DNA from: Pseudeuparius sepicola
Taxonomy: Eukaryota > Arthropoda > Insecta > Coleoptera > Anthribidae
Assembly (NCBI GenBank): GCA_963920635.1
Contig: OY987300.1
Location: 79,213,899 to 79,277,898, forward strand
DNA length: 64,000 nucleotides
Direction: 5' to 3'
How positions within the stretch are numbered: the stretch's first letter is position 1; the number at the start of each line of letters is the position of its first letter. The position numbers and the translations under genes were made by a program. Positions 51,506 through 63,193 of this stretch are shown piece by piece. The notes beneath the pieces are model-generated. The model ran no database searches, was not told the origin of the DNA, and saw only the letters and a list, made by a program, of their open reading frames with translations.

Positions 51506-54500
51506 GTAAGTATGATTTTTTTGAATTTTCGCGGCTTTGTACCTACAGGCCTTTGTTCATTACAAGCTTATCTACCATCTTGTATAATCGTTACACTCAA
51601 AAAACAAAACAAAAAATGTTAAATCATAGAATAAGATGTTATTAGAGTATATTTCTTTACTTGAAGGGAGTAGGTTGCCTCACTTTATATGGACCCGATC
51701 ATTGTTATGTAAAGAAGTTGCGGTCAATTTTTAGGCAAATCTACCCTCATATGATTATATAAAAAGGGTCCCTTGGTCCTTTAGAAATCCAATAGGCGTA
51801 TTTTCGGGGCCCCGAAAATTCTTCGCTGTTAAATACGGCGCGAAAGACGGGGGCAAGTCTGGACCTCGGGGATGCGAGTTATGTGCAAAGTCTCGCTATA
51901 CAGCCAGTGCCATATACCGCTTGATGCACAGGAAAAAAATGTTTCAAACACAATTTTCATCAGGAGATTTGACGGTACGGCGAGATGGTCGGAGAACGGT
52001 TCAACATATTTAAAGAAACTTTCAGGTAAATTATTTCTCATTTCGGCGAAAAAAACGACCAACACAGGTGGGACGCATCTTTTTTACGTGATTGGCCTGC
52101 ATTTCCCGTCACCTAAAAGCCAAAGCCCGTAAACTGTCAGAAATTGCCCTTTTTCGCCGAGCTACAGCTAAGTTATTTAGGCTCGGGGCTCTAGGGTCGG
52201 AACTTTTAAAGCTTCCCTCAAGTCTTCAGGTGAGGTGCAGATGTTTCCGGTGCCCCCGAAAAATTAAAAAATGAGAAAAAACACGCAATTTATAGGAGCG
52301 GTTCCTCAGGATTTCCCGTCAATTTCGCTAATTCTACAGCCGTCCCGTTTCTCGAAACTTGGAAATCGCGAGACGGGAAAATTTTGTTAAATATCGGATT
52401 TTCGAGGTTTCTTTTAGTACTGGAGGACAGTACAAGACCCAATTAAGAAATTTACCATCTTCTTTGATTTTTAGAACGGCAATTTTCGATTTGTCAAAAG
52501 ACGGGTTGTACCTATAGTTAAAAAATAAAAATTATCCACAATTTCTTTAAATAACAAAGATCGGGCCCATATTATCTGAGGCAACCTACTCGCTTTAAGT
52601 AAAGACATAAATACTCTCTACATTTTACATAACATCTTATTCTATAAGCTTATGAGAGTTGAAATCATGCGGCTGGCTTTTGGACTAGAAGAAGTTTGCA
52701 AGGAAATGGAAGATGACAAATTGTATTTATTGTTTATTCCACAGCCAACTTAAAAGTTGATTACAGGGAATCTTAAAACTATTTACAAATTCAAGTAAAA
52801 CAAAATAACAACAAAAAAAGTCAAAATTCAACTATTTCATATATTTCTAATTAAGTCTTTGCAGACCTTTTTAAATTTATAAATGTTATTTATTTTTTAA
52901 AATAGTTTGGCAAAGCATTATATTATATTAAAATATCCTTATATAATAAACACCCTCTGCCAATATTGCTTTTAATTGCTATTGTTTGTAGGAGATCAGT
53001 TTGTCTAGTATCGTGTTGTTTACTAACTTTTTGAAATATTATAGTTGAGGCCTTGGTTCCGATATTTATGGAATGTATTAGTATGCAAATTTTTAATTTA
53101 TAAATATTTTCAATATTAAGATATCGTCCAGGTTTATATAAATTTATTGTTGGTTCTAAAAATGGTAACTTATAGATACATTTAATGGCTTTATTTTGTA
53201 GTTTCTTTAAAGGATTTAGAACTGAAATGCTGGCAGAACCCCAAACAGAAATTAAATACTGTAGTTTTGAATAAATTAGTGCGTAATACAGGGTGTCCGG
53301 AAATTACGTGCACATACAGAAGGGGGTAATTCTTTGGCCCATTTTAAGAAAAAAACTTCATATGAACGTATGTCGTAAACGTCCTAACTTTTGAGATACA
53401 GGGCGTTGAAGTTCATTTTTTTAAATTGAATTTTGGCTACATCTCCCGAAATAATCAAGCTGCTGAACTGAAATTTGGCACTGCTATGTTTTTGGGGATG
53501 GAGAATAAGCTGAAAATGTCAATTTCACCATATCTCATAGAGGGCGCCACTTGCGCTGTTCTTTGATCACGCTTTTACGCGTAACTTTTTTGAGGTTATC
53601 TTTTTGGTCCTGCAGGTCCATCATTTTAGTGCATCTTTTCATTCTGCAAGAAAAAGGTACTCTTGTTTCATAACGATTAAGTCAACCGTTTACCTTTAAA
53701 TTGGCAAAATGATCCCCAGAACACCTGTTGACTCCAATATTCGAAACATAAAATTTTCAACGACCGCTTTCAAATGCTACATATCAACTGTACATTCAAA
53801 ATGAAGAAAAAAAATGCTAAATGGATATTGGTCAAAACACCATTGGTTTTCTGGAAATAGGGTGTTCAAATTTTGTCAAATTCAATCCTTTCCATTTTGA
53901 AAGCGAATAATTTTTGGTTCATTCTTCATACGGATTTTTTTCTTCATTTTGAAGGTACAGTTGATCTGTAGCATTTGAAAGCGGTCGGTGAAAATTGTAT
54001 GTTTCGAACATTGGAGTCAACAGGTGTTTTGAGGCACATTTTGCCAATTTCAACGCAAACGGTTGATTTTATCCGTATGAAGCAAGAGTACCTTTTTGTT
54101 GTAGAATAAAAAGGTGCACTAAAATGATAAATCTGCAAGACCAAAAAGATCACCTCAAAAAAGTTACGAGTAAAAGCACGATCCAAAACAGCGCAAGTGG
54201 CGCCATCTGTGAGACACGTAGAAACTGACATTTTCAGCTTATTCTCCATCCCCAAAAACATAGCAGTGCCAAATTTCAGTTCAGCAGCTTGATTATTTCG
54301 GGAAATGTAGCCAAAATTCAATTTAAAAAATTGAACTTCAACGCCCTGTATCTCAAAAGTTAGGACTTTTACGACATACGTTCATATAAAGTTTTTTTCT
54401 TAAAATGGGCCAAAGAATTACCCCCTTCCGTATGTGCACGTAATTTCCGGACACCCTGTATACAGGGTGACATAGAAAAAAGTACATTACATAGTGCCAC

Positions 54501-57500
54501 ACCATAGAGGACACTAAAATAAGAAAAAAAGTTCCTATGAACATGGGTCCGCAAGGCCTTCGGTTAAAAGATACGGGGTGTTGAATTGTAATTTATTTGT
54601 TTTGTTTTTTACGAATATCTTTAGCCAGAGACGCAAGAAATGGATAAAATGTGGTATACAGGTTTTTTTTATCATGCTAAATTCAAATACGCTCTACATT
54701 ACACGGTTCCATCTCTATTGAATCGGTCCTAACTTTTTTGCTATACAGTGTATGTTATTTTCGACTGAAAAAATGTTAGCCCATCTTTATACTTGCGAAA
54801 GGTATACCTTGTCCAAGTCGCTAGAAGCAATGGTTCCAGTACAAATGCATCTAAAGCCGACAATGCATGCAAATTACTTTATTCAAAAAGCATCAAAGTA
54901 ACCTTTGCAAAAACAATGATAAGTAACAATGAAATAATGTGTCATAATGACACTTTTGTCAAACTAATTTAATAATTGTTATTAGGTAGTAGGTATTTTG
55001 TGTTCTTGTTTATGTTTTTTATTGGTTTTCCCTTTGATAATTCAAAATTGATTTCAAAAATGGTTCACTATACTTTTGAAGAATACAGGGACATGATTAT
55101 GTGTTACGGCGAAGCTAGATCAAATTTTTACGAAGCTCAACGTATATATCGAGAAAGATATCCTTTAAAACAAGTTCCTAATGTTCGAACATTTATTGAT
55201 GTGCATAGGCGTTTGGGAGAAGATGGCTGTTTTAGAAAACCAAAAGTGAATAGTGGGGTTTCCAGAACTTGTCGCACTGTGCAAAACGAAGAAACTGTTT
55301 TACGAATGGTAGAAAATAATCCGAGAACAAGCACCAGGAAAATAAGTTCAGAGGTGCGAAACGTTAACCGTGAATCAGTTAGACAAATTTTGAAAGAACA
55401 ACTTCTTCGCCCATACCATTTCCAAAAAATTCATTCACTATTGCAACATGACTTTTTTCCTCGTGTACAATTTTGCGATTGGTTGCAAAACCAAAGACAA
55501 AACATTATTTCATAAATTTTGTTTACTGACGAAGCTGGTTTTAGTCGTGATGGTATTCTGAACCTACATAACATGCACTATTGGAGTGATGAAAATCCTC
55601 ATCAAACTGTAATTCGAAGTCACCAATGTGGGTTTTCTATTAATGTGTGGGCAGGTATATTCGACAATTATTACTTAATTGGCCCATTTCGATTGTCCAA
55701 TCGATTGACAGGTGCACTGTATCGAAATTTCTTGGAGAATGATTTAAACACATTATTAGAGGATGTCCCATTGGCCATTACTGGAAGAATGTATTACATG
55801 CATGATGGGGCACCAGCTCACTTTTCTCGAGTGGCAAAGGACTATTTGGACAGGAGATTTGGAAATACGTGGATTGGTCGAGGAGGGCCTGTACCCTGGC
55901 CAGCTCGTAGTCCCGACCTTAATCCCCTCGATTTTTCATTTTGGGGATTTATGAAAAATGAAGTTTATGCTGTAGAAATACATAATGAAGCACAGTTATG
56001 GATAAGAATTATGGAATCGGCAGATAGACTTCGTAATGACCCAGGAATATTTCAAAGATGCCGTCAATCATTAAGAAGAAGAATGGAAAAATGTATTGAA
56101 GTACAATGGCAACAATTTGAACATCTTCTAAAACCTTAATGTTTTGTTTTAATTAATCATATTTTTCATCATACCATTACAATTTAATTGTTGAAGTATT
56201 TATCATTGTTTTTGCAAATAAATAAAAAAAAATTACAATTCAACACCCCGTATCTTTTAACCGAAGGCCTTGCGGACCCATGTTCATAGGAACTTTTTTC
56301 TTATTTTAGTGTCCTCTATGGTGTGGCACTATGTAATGTACTTTTTTCTATGTCACCCTGTATATCTTTTGATATACAGGGTGGTTCACTTTTATGTGGT
56401 AGGACTTTAACATTAGATAGAAAAAGATAATCTAAAATGAAAATTTTATATCAACATATATCGGGGAAAGCTTAGTTTCCGAGATACAGGGCGTTGAAGT
56501 GTTGGAAAAAATATGAAGTATTTTTTACACTGTCCGAACCAGTGGAGATATTTAAACCAAATTTGATGTGTAGTACCACCTTTTTGACTACGATATTTAG
56601 TGATAATATGAAGGTCCTGAAATAACCAGTGGTGGAGTTATGGGTTTTCACTATCACTAAATTTAAAAAGTAATTAGTACGGACCTGTCTCACATCAACG
56701 TAAATTTTTTTTTCGTAAAGTTCTTTCAATTCTCTACAAAAAGTGTATCTTGACATTTTTTTGTATCTGCCACGGTTGTGTAGTAAATAAATTATTTCGT
56801 TTCCATCTCAGCCTTTTTTGCCTAAAAATGTGTTTTCTAAGATTATTGATAAATATCACAAATAACAGAAATTAATTATGGAACACTTATCGGATTCAGC
56901 TATTTTATTTTTAATTTTATGGAAACAATTTTAAAAATAAACTGGCACTTGGTTTGAGGTACATTACTTTATTATCATTTTAACATTTTTATCAAATCTA
57001 GTATTATTTCTTAATAATTTTTATAATTCTAAATTTGTACAACATTCAACAATTGTTCAAAATGTGATCCATTCTGTTGCACACATAATTCACTTCGACG
57101 CCTAACGGATTGAACAGCATCGATTAAATTGCCATTTCTCAATTCATCGCACGCATTTCTGATACGATCAATAAGTTGTTCCCTTGTTTCTACAGGAGTC
57201 GCATAGACTTGTTCTTTTAAAAATCCCCATACGAAGAAGTCCAGAGGTGTTATGTCCGGAGAACGTGGTGGCCAAGCGACCGGTCCCCCTCAACACTTCA
57301 ACGCCCTGTATCTCGGAAACTAAGCTTTCCCCGATATACGTTGTTATAAAATTTTCATTTTAGATTATCTTTTTCTATCTAATGTTAAAGTCCTACCACA
57401 CAAAAGTGAACCACCCTGTATATCATGCCAACCTTGCCGCCAACGACGTCTCGTCTTTCAGCCGACCCGATCAAGCCGGTCTACATGCCGGTTTTCCTCA

Positions 57501-60500
57501 CCAAAAAGGAGCGCAAGAAGTTGCGCCGGCAGAACCGCCGGGAAATGTGGAAGGAGGAGCAGGAGAAGATCCGGCTGGGGCTCGAGCCGCCGCCGGAACC
57601 GAAGCTCCGCATCTCCAACCTGATGCGGGCGCTGGGCACCGAGGCCGTGCAGGACCCCACGAAGATCGAGGCGCACGTCCGCGAGCAAATGGCGAGGAGG
57701 CGGAAGGCCCACGAGGAGGCCAACGCCGCCCGCAAGTTGACGGCCGACCAGAGACGCGAGAAGAACGTGAAGAAATTGAAGGAGGACACGACGCTGGGCG
57801 TCCACGTCTCCATATACAGGATCGGGGATTTGCACGAGCTGGCATCGAAGAAGTTCAAGATCGAGACGAACGCGAAGCAGCTGTTTATGACGGGGTGCGT
57901 GGTGCTGTATCCAGATTGTTGCGTTGTTGTGGTCGAGGGCGGGCCGAAGCAGCAGAAGAAATATAAGAGGTGGGTACAGAATAGACGTAGAAAAAATGCA
58001 GTCGTCCGGTACAGAGCTGGGAAAGATCGCGCCATCCAAGATACAGCGGCAGTGGATCAAGACATTGGCCACCACGTGACCTATTCTCTTATTGGTCTGG
58101 CCGTCATAAAATGTCAAGTGTTTACGCGGCGAGCAGAATTCAGGGCCGGCTCTTCCCTCGGTCGAGTTTCCTGCATATTTTAGATCGGATCGCGAGCAGT
58201 ATATTCTGTAAATTTATTTTGCTACTTAATTTAAGGAAATTTATAAAGATCCACGAAACGCAGAAACACACATTTTAGAACTTCTAAAAGAATTAGTTGA
58301 GAATTACATACCACTTGGAATCTCATATTAGTCCGACCCTGGTAATCGATCGCAAGGCGGTCATGTGACTTTGTTTATATCTACTGCCGCTGTATCTTGG
58401 ATAGACTATAGATCATAGATCAGATCGTTTTTCATAAAAAGATCTAAGTCGTTTAAAAATAGATATTTTCACGCAAAAATGATCTTAGATCAGAGATCGT
58501 CTAAACATGATCTATTTAAAAAAGATCAATCGATCTAAGATCTTTTGAACGATCTAAGATCTTCTAAACGATCTAAGATCTTCTCAACATTCTAAGATCT
58601 TCTAAACCAGGGACTCTTTAAAATAAGGGGATCCAGCATTATACTTTCCAAAGTGAGGCCTATTCTTTCTACATTCTAATAGTATCAGTGATGCCAAGTA
58701 TGCCATTTTATTGGAGAATCTATGAATATAACAGGTACTATCATTGTTAGTAAAAATTAATAATGGTTTCCATGATTTCTAAAAATTAGACTTGACAATA
58801 TTGTGTCTACATTTACAGAATATGGCAACTGTCAAATGAAACAAATTTATTGTATAGTTGAAATTCTTTAATTGTCACATCTGAGTATCTGGAAGTTAGA
58901 AAACTTAAAAATTGTGAATTATGATAGGAAATTTTTTGCCTCCTTTAGAATATATGACACTATCTATCACATAAAACCTGATGGCAGTTGGACATTGACA
59001 TATAACATAACCTTGTACCAGCCCACTTATGTGGTCTCGTTGGAGTTTACAGAAAACAAACTTCCCCTCAAGGCTTCACTTTTCCTATGTGGATAGACTG
59101 TGAAATGCTGGGTCCTCTTATTTTAAAGAGTCCCTGTTCTAAACGATCTAAGATCTTCTCAACAATCTAAGATCTTCTAAACGATCTAAGATCTTCTAAA
59201 CGATCTAAGATCCTCTAAATGATCTAAGATCTTTGAACAAAATTCATGATATATAGTTAATAGATATAGATGTCTATAAATACTTTTCCTATTTTTGACA
59301 TATAGTATAAAGTGACATCTTTCAAAACCTGAGCAAGTGATGATAACGTCCAATTTTACGTAACTAGTTGTGTAAAGTAAAATTTTACGTAGCTAGTTAC
59401 GTAAAGTTACTACTCTAACTGAACTGGTTACGTAATCAATCAGTTGATATACCTATGGAGAATTAGACTTTTCTTGTAAAAACGTGTTCACCGATTATTT
59501 ATGCAATTTATAATTTTATAACTTAAGTTATAAAATTCGGAATTTTGAGAAATAGATAATTGAAAATAAAATACAAACTAACATAAAGCATTCATTTAAA
59601 TTTGACCTCAAAATAGGTTCTTGTAGCTGTAGGTAAAATGTACGTCAGTTTGTTTATATTATTTGTTATTTTTCGCGAATTCTGACAATTTGCACTTTAG
59701 CTGAGACCTAGAGATCTCCTGAGGTAAACTGCTTTAAATAAACGCTCGTTAGTAACATAAGTAACTGAATTCGTAATACATATATTTTAGAAACAATATG
59801 TAGATTATATGTATAAAAAGAAAAATCCTTGTTAGTACAAAACTATTCATTCTTCTAAAAAATATATACCTACCATTCTACCTACATTATTTTGTATAAA
59901 AAAATCACAGAAACGTTTCAAAGACAAACTACTTAAAACAATTATTAAGGTCAAAATGTGAACGTATTTTACAAATATGTAGATATAAAAACAAAAACTC
60001 TTATTCCTACAACAACCTAGAGCACTATTTTTTATTCTTCAAAAATAAAACATTATTTTATATAAAAAAAAATCACAGAAACGTATCAAAAATGAATGAA
60101 AGCAAATGAGGAAAAGATCTTAGATCATTTTAACGATCTTAGATCCTTTTAAAGATCTTAGATTTTTAAAACGATCTTAGATCTTTAAAATGATCTAAGA
60201 TCGTCAAATTAAGATCAAAGATCAGATCTTTTTGAAACGATCTTTTTAAAAAAGATCATTATTTAGTGAAACAAAAAAGATCTAGATCCGAGATCAAGAT
60301 CTTAGATCTTTAAAACGATCTTTTTTAAATAGATCTGCCCAGCTCTGGTCCAGTATCACCCATTCTACGGATTTTCATAGTCGAAACATCGCCACAACTC
60401 GGCTTTGTTTTCAGATTGATGTTGCACCGAATTAAGTGGGAGGAGGACACCGTGAAAGACCCGGACGGTAAGGAGGTTCCGAACAAGTGCATACTGGTGT

Positions 60501-60664
60501 GGGAGGGCACGTCGAAGCAGCGAAATTTCGGCGAAATGAAATTCAAAGTTTGCCCGACCGAACGGTTGGCGAGGGAACATTTCAAGAAGCACAAAGTGGA
60601 ACACTACTGGGATCTGGCTTACAGCGGGGCGGTTTTGGAACAGGCCAACGATATGGTTGAATAA
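50380..60664 (+). CDS. PRPF3: U4/U6 small nuclear ribonucleoprotein Prp3, three coding exons
   Basis: Core protein of the U4/U6 and U4/U6.U5 snRNPs; binds U6 and the U4/U6 stem together with PRPF4 during spliceosome assembly in the nucleus. Exons 50380-51505, 57462-57969 and 60415-60664 (GT-AG, phases 1 and 2) give 627 residues against 683 in human. N-terminal PWI-like domain (about 1-75), charged Lys/Glu/Arg linker (about 85-145), the [20 protein letters not shown] element (about 207-226), the Prp3 domain with KLRRQNRRE and [20 protein letters not shown], and the C-terminal DUF1115 fold with [16 protein letters not shown] and [19 protein letters not shown]. The ATG gives an N-terminus aligned with human. 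Exon 2 has much higher G+C than exon 1. Both introns have been inflated by transposons. Confidence 0.96.
51625..52648. mobile_element. 1.0-kb inverted-repeat element in PRPF3 intron 1
   Basis: CATAGAATAAGATGTTATTA and GAGTAGGTTGCCTCA on the left are mirrored by TGAGGCAACCTACTC and ATAACATCTTATTCTATA on the right. The interior has no recognisable transposase. Confidence 0.7.
52719..53287 (-). pseudogene. LINE reverse-transcriptase C-terminal fragment
   Basis: The minus strand reads [18 protein letters not shown], then [13 protein letters not shown] and [15 protein letters not shown]: the thumb/C-terminal region of a jockey/CR1-like LINE, about 120 codons without a stop and with no ATG. Its 3' end near 52719 has an AATAAACAATAAATA tail. 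The 5' side stops where the 53289 element begins. Confidence 0.75.
53289..54458. mobile_element. 1.17-kb TA-flanked foldback
   Basis: CAGGGTGTCCGGAAATTACG and CGTAATTTCCGGACACCCTG are the ends; arms of about 300-400 bp contain ACAGGGCGTTGAAGTTC and its complement. It is inserted against a LINE fragment, and its right TA adjoins the TA of the next element (TATA at 54459-54462). Confidence 0.9.
54463..56360 (+). mobile_element. Complete DUF4817-type DD41D transposon, one nonsense codon
   Basis: Terminal inverted repeats of about 130 bp (CAGGGTGACATAGAAAAAAG; CTTTTTTCTATGTCACCCTG) flanked by TA at 54461-54462 and 56361-56362. Contains one transposase frame with a single stop. At 1.9 kb it is the best preserved DNA transposon in the window. 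Confidence 0.92.
55060..56139 (+). pseudogene. DD41D transposase interrupted by one in-frame TAA
   Basis: From [20 protein letters not shown] (DUF4817 DNA-binding domain) through a helix-turn-helix ([20 protein letters not shown]) to TAA at 55513-55515; the frame continues unchanged with ILFTDEAGF (catalytic Asp 1), [11 protein letters not shown] (Asp 2) and, 41 residues later, SPDLNPLDF (Asp 3), ending at TAA 56137-56139. About 360 codons, full length for the family. One base change explains its inactivation, so it or sister copies may have been active recently. An upstream in-frame ATG at 54976 exists, but homology starts at 55060. Confidence 0.88.
56377..57418 (-). mobile_element. Internally deleted copy of the 3044-9249 transposon, 43 bp upstream of PRPF3 exon 2
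   Basis: Ends CAGGGTGGTTCAC and GTGAACCACCCTG with TA on both sides. 56377-57050 matches the 3' 660 bp of the 3044-9249 element almost base for base, followed on the minus strand by the transposase C-terminus (57288-57054, from [12 protein letters not shown] to the stop). The 5' part keeps only the 130-bp terminus. High identity implies recent mobility. Confidence 0.9.
57462..57969 (+). CDS. PRPF3: PRPF3 exon 2
   Basis: Acceptor CGTCTTTCAG/CCGACC and donor AAGAG/GTGGGT. Encodes [20 protein letters not shown] to [11 protein letters not shown]. Strongly GC3-biased; antisense and shifted frames are open only for that reason. Confidence 0.96.
58033..58405. mobile_element. 0.37-kb MITE with 20-bp inverted ends
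   Basis: ATCCAAGATACAGCGGCAGT at the left end is mirrored exactly by ACTGCCGCTGTATCTTGGAT at the right. Nested just inside the hAT element at 58012. Confidence 0.75.
58440..58607. repeat. GATCTAAGATCTTCTAAAC minisatellite, left block
   Basis: Imperfect 19-bp repeats around the self-complementary GATCTAAGATC; resumes at 59137-59235 after an insertion. Related GATCTTAGATC repeats lie at 60112-60345. Confidence 0.85.
58608..59136. mobile_element. 0.53-kb hAT MITE inserted in the minisatellite
   Basis: Ends CAGGGACTCTTTAAAATAAG and CTTATTTTAAAGAGTCCCTG; exact 8-bp target duplication TTCTAAAC (58600-58607, 59137-59144). A partial copy lies at 31329-32913. Confidence 0.93.
60112..60345. repeat. 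GATCTTAGATC repeats, right sub-terminal block
   Basis: At least eight GATCTTAGATC or GATCTAAGATC units with AAAACGATC spacers up to the right terminus of the hAT element, in inverted sense to the left block. Sub-terminal repeat clusters are typical hAT transposase-binding regions. Confidence 0.75.
60415..60664 (+). CDS. PRPF3: PRPF3 exon 3
   Basis: Acceptor TTGTTTTCAG/ATTGATG; encodes [20 protein letters not shown] through [16 protein letters not shown] and ends NDMVE, TAA 60662-60664. Compared with human it lacks the acidic insert after the IKW motif. Confidence 0.95.
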
Positions 60665-60741
60665 CAGTAGGTGGAAAAATTATTACGAGATGTTTTTTTT
60701 TTTGTTTATTGCAAGTGACGGATAACTTTGAAGTCGGATTA

Positions 60742-60747
60742 AATAAA
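60742..60747 (+). promoter_or_regulatory. PRPF3 polyadenylation signal
   Basis: AATAAA 78 bp after the stop codon, in a T/A-rich context. Confidence 0.75.
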
Positions 60748-63065
60748 TGAGTGGAATTTTCAACATGATATTTCTACACTGTATTGTGATAGGTCCTTAT
60801 ATTCAAAATTTGGTTTGTTTTTTCATCTAAATCGACCTCAAAGTGTCACTTGCAATAAAAAAAAAACAGCTAAAATAATTGTGTATTTATTTGTTAATTT
60901 TTTAAAGGTTTCTTGTTTTGCATTTCTACAGAATTTTTTCGTATAGGGTGATTCATAAGAATAGTTAATCAAAGTTTGAAGATAACATTGATATGTAATA
61001 ATATTTATCTTCAAAATGGAAACCAACGTATATCTTTTTTTTTTTCATTTCAAATAAGATTTTCAACAAACCATTAGCGAAATTTATTGAAAATCTAAAA
61101 AGGTTCAACCATCAACATTAATGGTAATACTTTTTCAAACTGATCTTTCTTATCCAGTTGAACTAGATCAGTTGGACCATTTCGGTTATGTTTTGTGATT
61201 ACAGTTCAATTTATAACCTCTTTAAAACTGCATTTATAAACAAAAGTTAAAAAGTGTAAATGTGTCAATATTCGCGAATAAAAGGCTTATAACATGGATC
61301 AAAAAAATATATATTTAGTTTTTCACAAATAAAAAGGATCTGAGATACTTTTAAGATTACCGAGTCTGTTCTTTTGTTTTCACCATCTTCCAACTGAACT
61401 GATATTCTGGATCACTTCACTTCCTCTGGATCACAAGTTCAGTGCAAAAAATACCATTGAAGATTAGTGAGTCATCCTGTATTATAAACTAAAAGTTAAA
61501 AAAAAGAAGAGTAGGACTGAATGCGAAACAAATCACCAGTATCTTTTTGTATATTAGGAATTATGTAAGGAATAAAAAAGATTTTATTAATTCAGTCAAT
61601 AGTTTTTATTAACAATATAAACTCTACTTTTGAATCTACCTAGAGTGGGTTTCCATAAAACTAAATAGGTACTTCAGAGATGGAATTTTTTCTAAATTAT
61701 TTTTTTGCAAACTTTTCTATTGATTTCAATGCCATCTAAAATATCCTTTAAGTTCAACTCATTAATAATTATTTTTCCACCTCTATAAGTTATTACAAGT
61801 TGATAAGTTGCTAATCTACTTGTTCTACAAGATTTCAATAATCAATAATAATTACTAACAACTTTCTAAAAATAAATTTCTCTACTATCATAAACAGTAA
61901 TAAATTTCTAACGCAAACATTAAACAATAAAATTTTAATTTTAATATAAAGCAAACGAGAATACAACAAACAATTCATAGCTTTTTTTCTTCTCAACTAC
62001 AACATAATATAAAAATTCAGCTATTTTGACCATTTAAACTTTTTTGGTTAAATAACGACAACCTACCGAGTTTTAACAACAAAATTAGGAATTCTATATC
62101 AAAACAGAATTTTTTTTTAATTTGTTATAATGCCAAGCTGAATAAAAAAATATCAAATCTGATGTAAAAAGAATCTATGAGAAACATAAAAAAAATTCAA
62201 ACAATACTTTGTCTTTGACAAAAGTAGCAAAAATTCAAAATTACTAATTGAATTTCACCCTGATTTAATTTCCCATGAGGCACCAATCTTGAAGTGAAAG
62301 GTTACAACTAGCAAATCATCTCTGAAATTAGCTGCCGCCATCTATTGTCCAAGATAAGAACTAAAATATTTTCCGTACTGGACATTTACCACTGTACAAT
62401 AATAATAATCATTATGTCATAACCAATCCCGAGCAATCCCGAACTGATTGTAAACTAGTAACCATCAATGTGGTTGGCCCAAAGAAATTCTAAAATTCAA
62501 ATTCACCAATAATGTTAACAGTTACTAGTTCAGAGTTGGTTCAGCATTGCTATCATAGGTATCCATGACAATGACAGATTGAAAAGTTACCAATTTTGAC
62601 AGTTGGCAGTTACTGTCTACTTAGGAAATTCATAAAAATTATACTTTTTACAGCGAAAATGTGAGACAATAAAGTGAAATTGACAATTTAACGGGACACA
62701 GGAGCCTCGAACAATTTGTTATCCATAAAACAGTAAAAACATACGAACCATTTTATTTTCAGTTTAATGGATTGGAGAGACAAAAATCATATCAGGTTAA
62801 AAAATGTTATTATGACACTTGTATAGGTGGCAGTAGCGAGTTTCATAGATTGTTTTCCGTCAACTTGGCAACTCAACGGATCGACTTTGCAATAACTTAA
62901 CTTTCGGTCAAAAATCGTATTTGTACTCGTAATAAATAGGAATTTAACGCTACCGGTACAGTAATGTATCGTTTTAGTATCACATCGGATCACATTGCAA
63001 TATATTTCGTTCACTGCAAAATATTTAAATACGAAAAAGGGTAAAAGGCTTAATTTTTACTATGA
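60748..63065. other. 2.3-kb AT-rich interval; likely includes the 3' UTR of the right-edge gene
   Basis: No coding exon is recognised. TTTATT at about 62753 (AATAAA on the minus strand) could end the gene at 63066-64000. The ATAGATGGCGGCAGCTAA-type dispersed repeat lies on the minus strand near 62343. Confidence 0.4.
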
Positions 63066-63193
63066 TCAGTACCTCTGCATGCACCTTTTGATCAATTTAA
63101 CTAACTCCAAATATAGGAAACAATCACGACCTGCCGGTTTGCAGATCTCTCGATGGTCTAGCGGCACGTCGCATTTTATACCGATATCAGCAT
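63066..63193 (-). CDS. Terminal exon of an unrecognised gene
   Basis: The minus strand has acceptor TTCTATTGCAG at 63194-63204, then two bases completing a codon and 41 codons to TGA (63068-63066). Peptide: DADIGIKCDVPLDHREICKP, then AGRDCFLYLELVKLIKRCMQ, RY, stop. Its phase joins the only open frame of the partial exon at the window edge (63982-64000). Four Cys and a hydrophobic-basic C-terminus; no family recognised. It may be secreted, but the N-terminus is outside the window. Confidence 0.6.

Larger units (their letters stand above)
58012..60347. mobile_element. 2.34-kb hAT-type element filling PRPF3 intron 2
   Basis: Ends CAGAGCTGGGAAAGATC and, complemented, CAGAGCTGGGCAGATC, flanked by GTCCGGTA (58004-58011) and GTCCAGTA (60348-60355), 7 of 8 bases equal. 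Rich in GATCTAAGATC-type repeats near both ends. Contains the nested elements at 58033 and 58608. Without it the intron would be about 101 bp. No transposase seen. Confidence 0.8.

Noticed and set aside
51506..51645. Extension of PRPF3 exon 1 past GTAAGT
   Set aside because: The frame stays open by chance; conserved sequence ends at the donor and resumes at 57462.
57382..58117. Several 110-220 codon frames overlapping PRPF3 exon 2
   Set aside because: Shadows of the GC3-rich exon; no domain, and the real frame has clear Prp3 motifs.
57970..58183. Continuation of the PRPF3 exon 2 frame past the donor
   Set aside because: Runs into a hAT element; homology resumes in exon 3, so this is intron.
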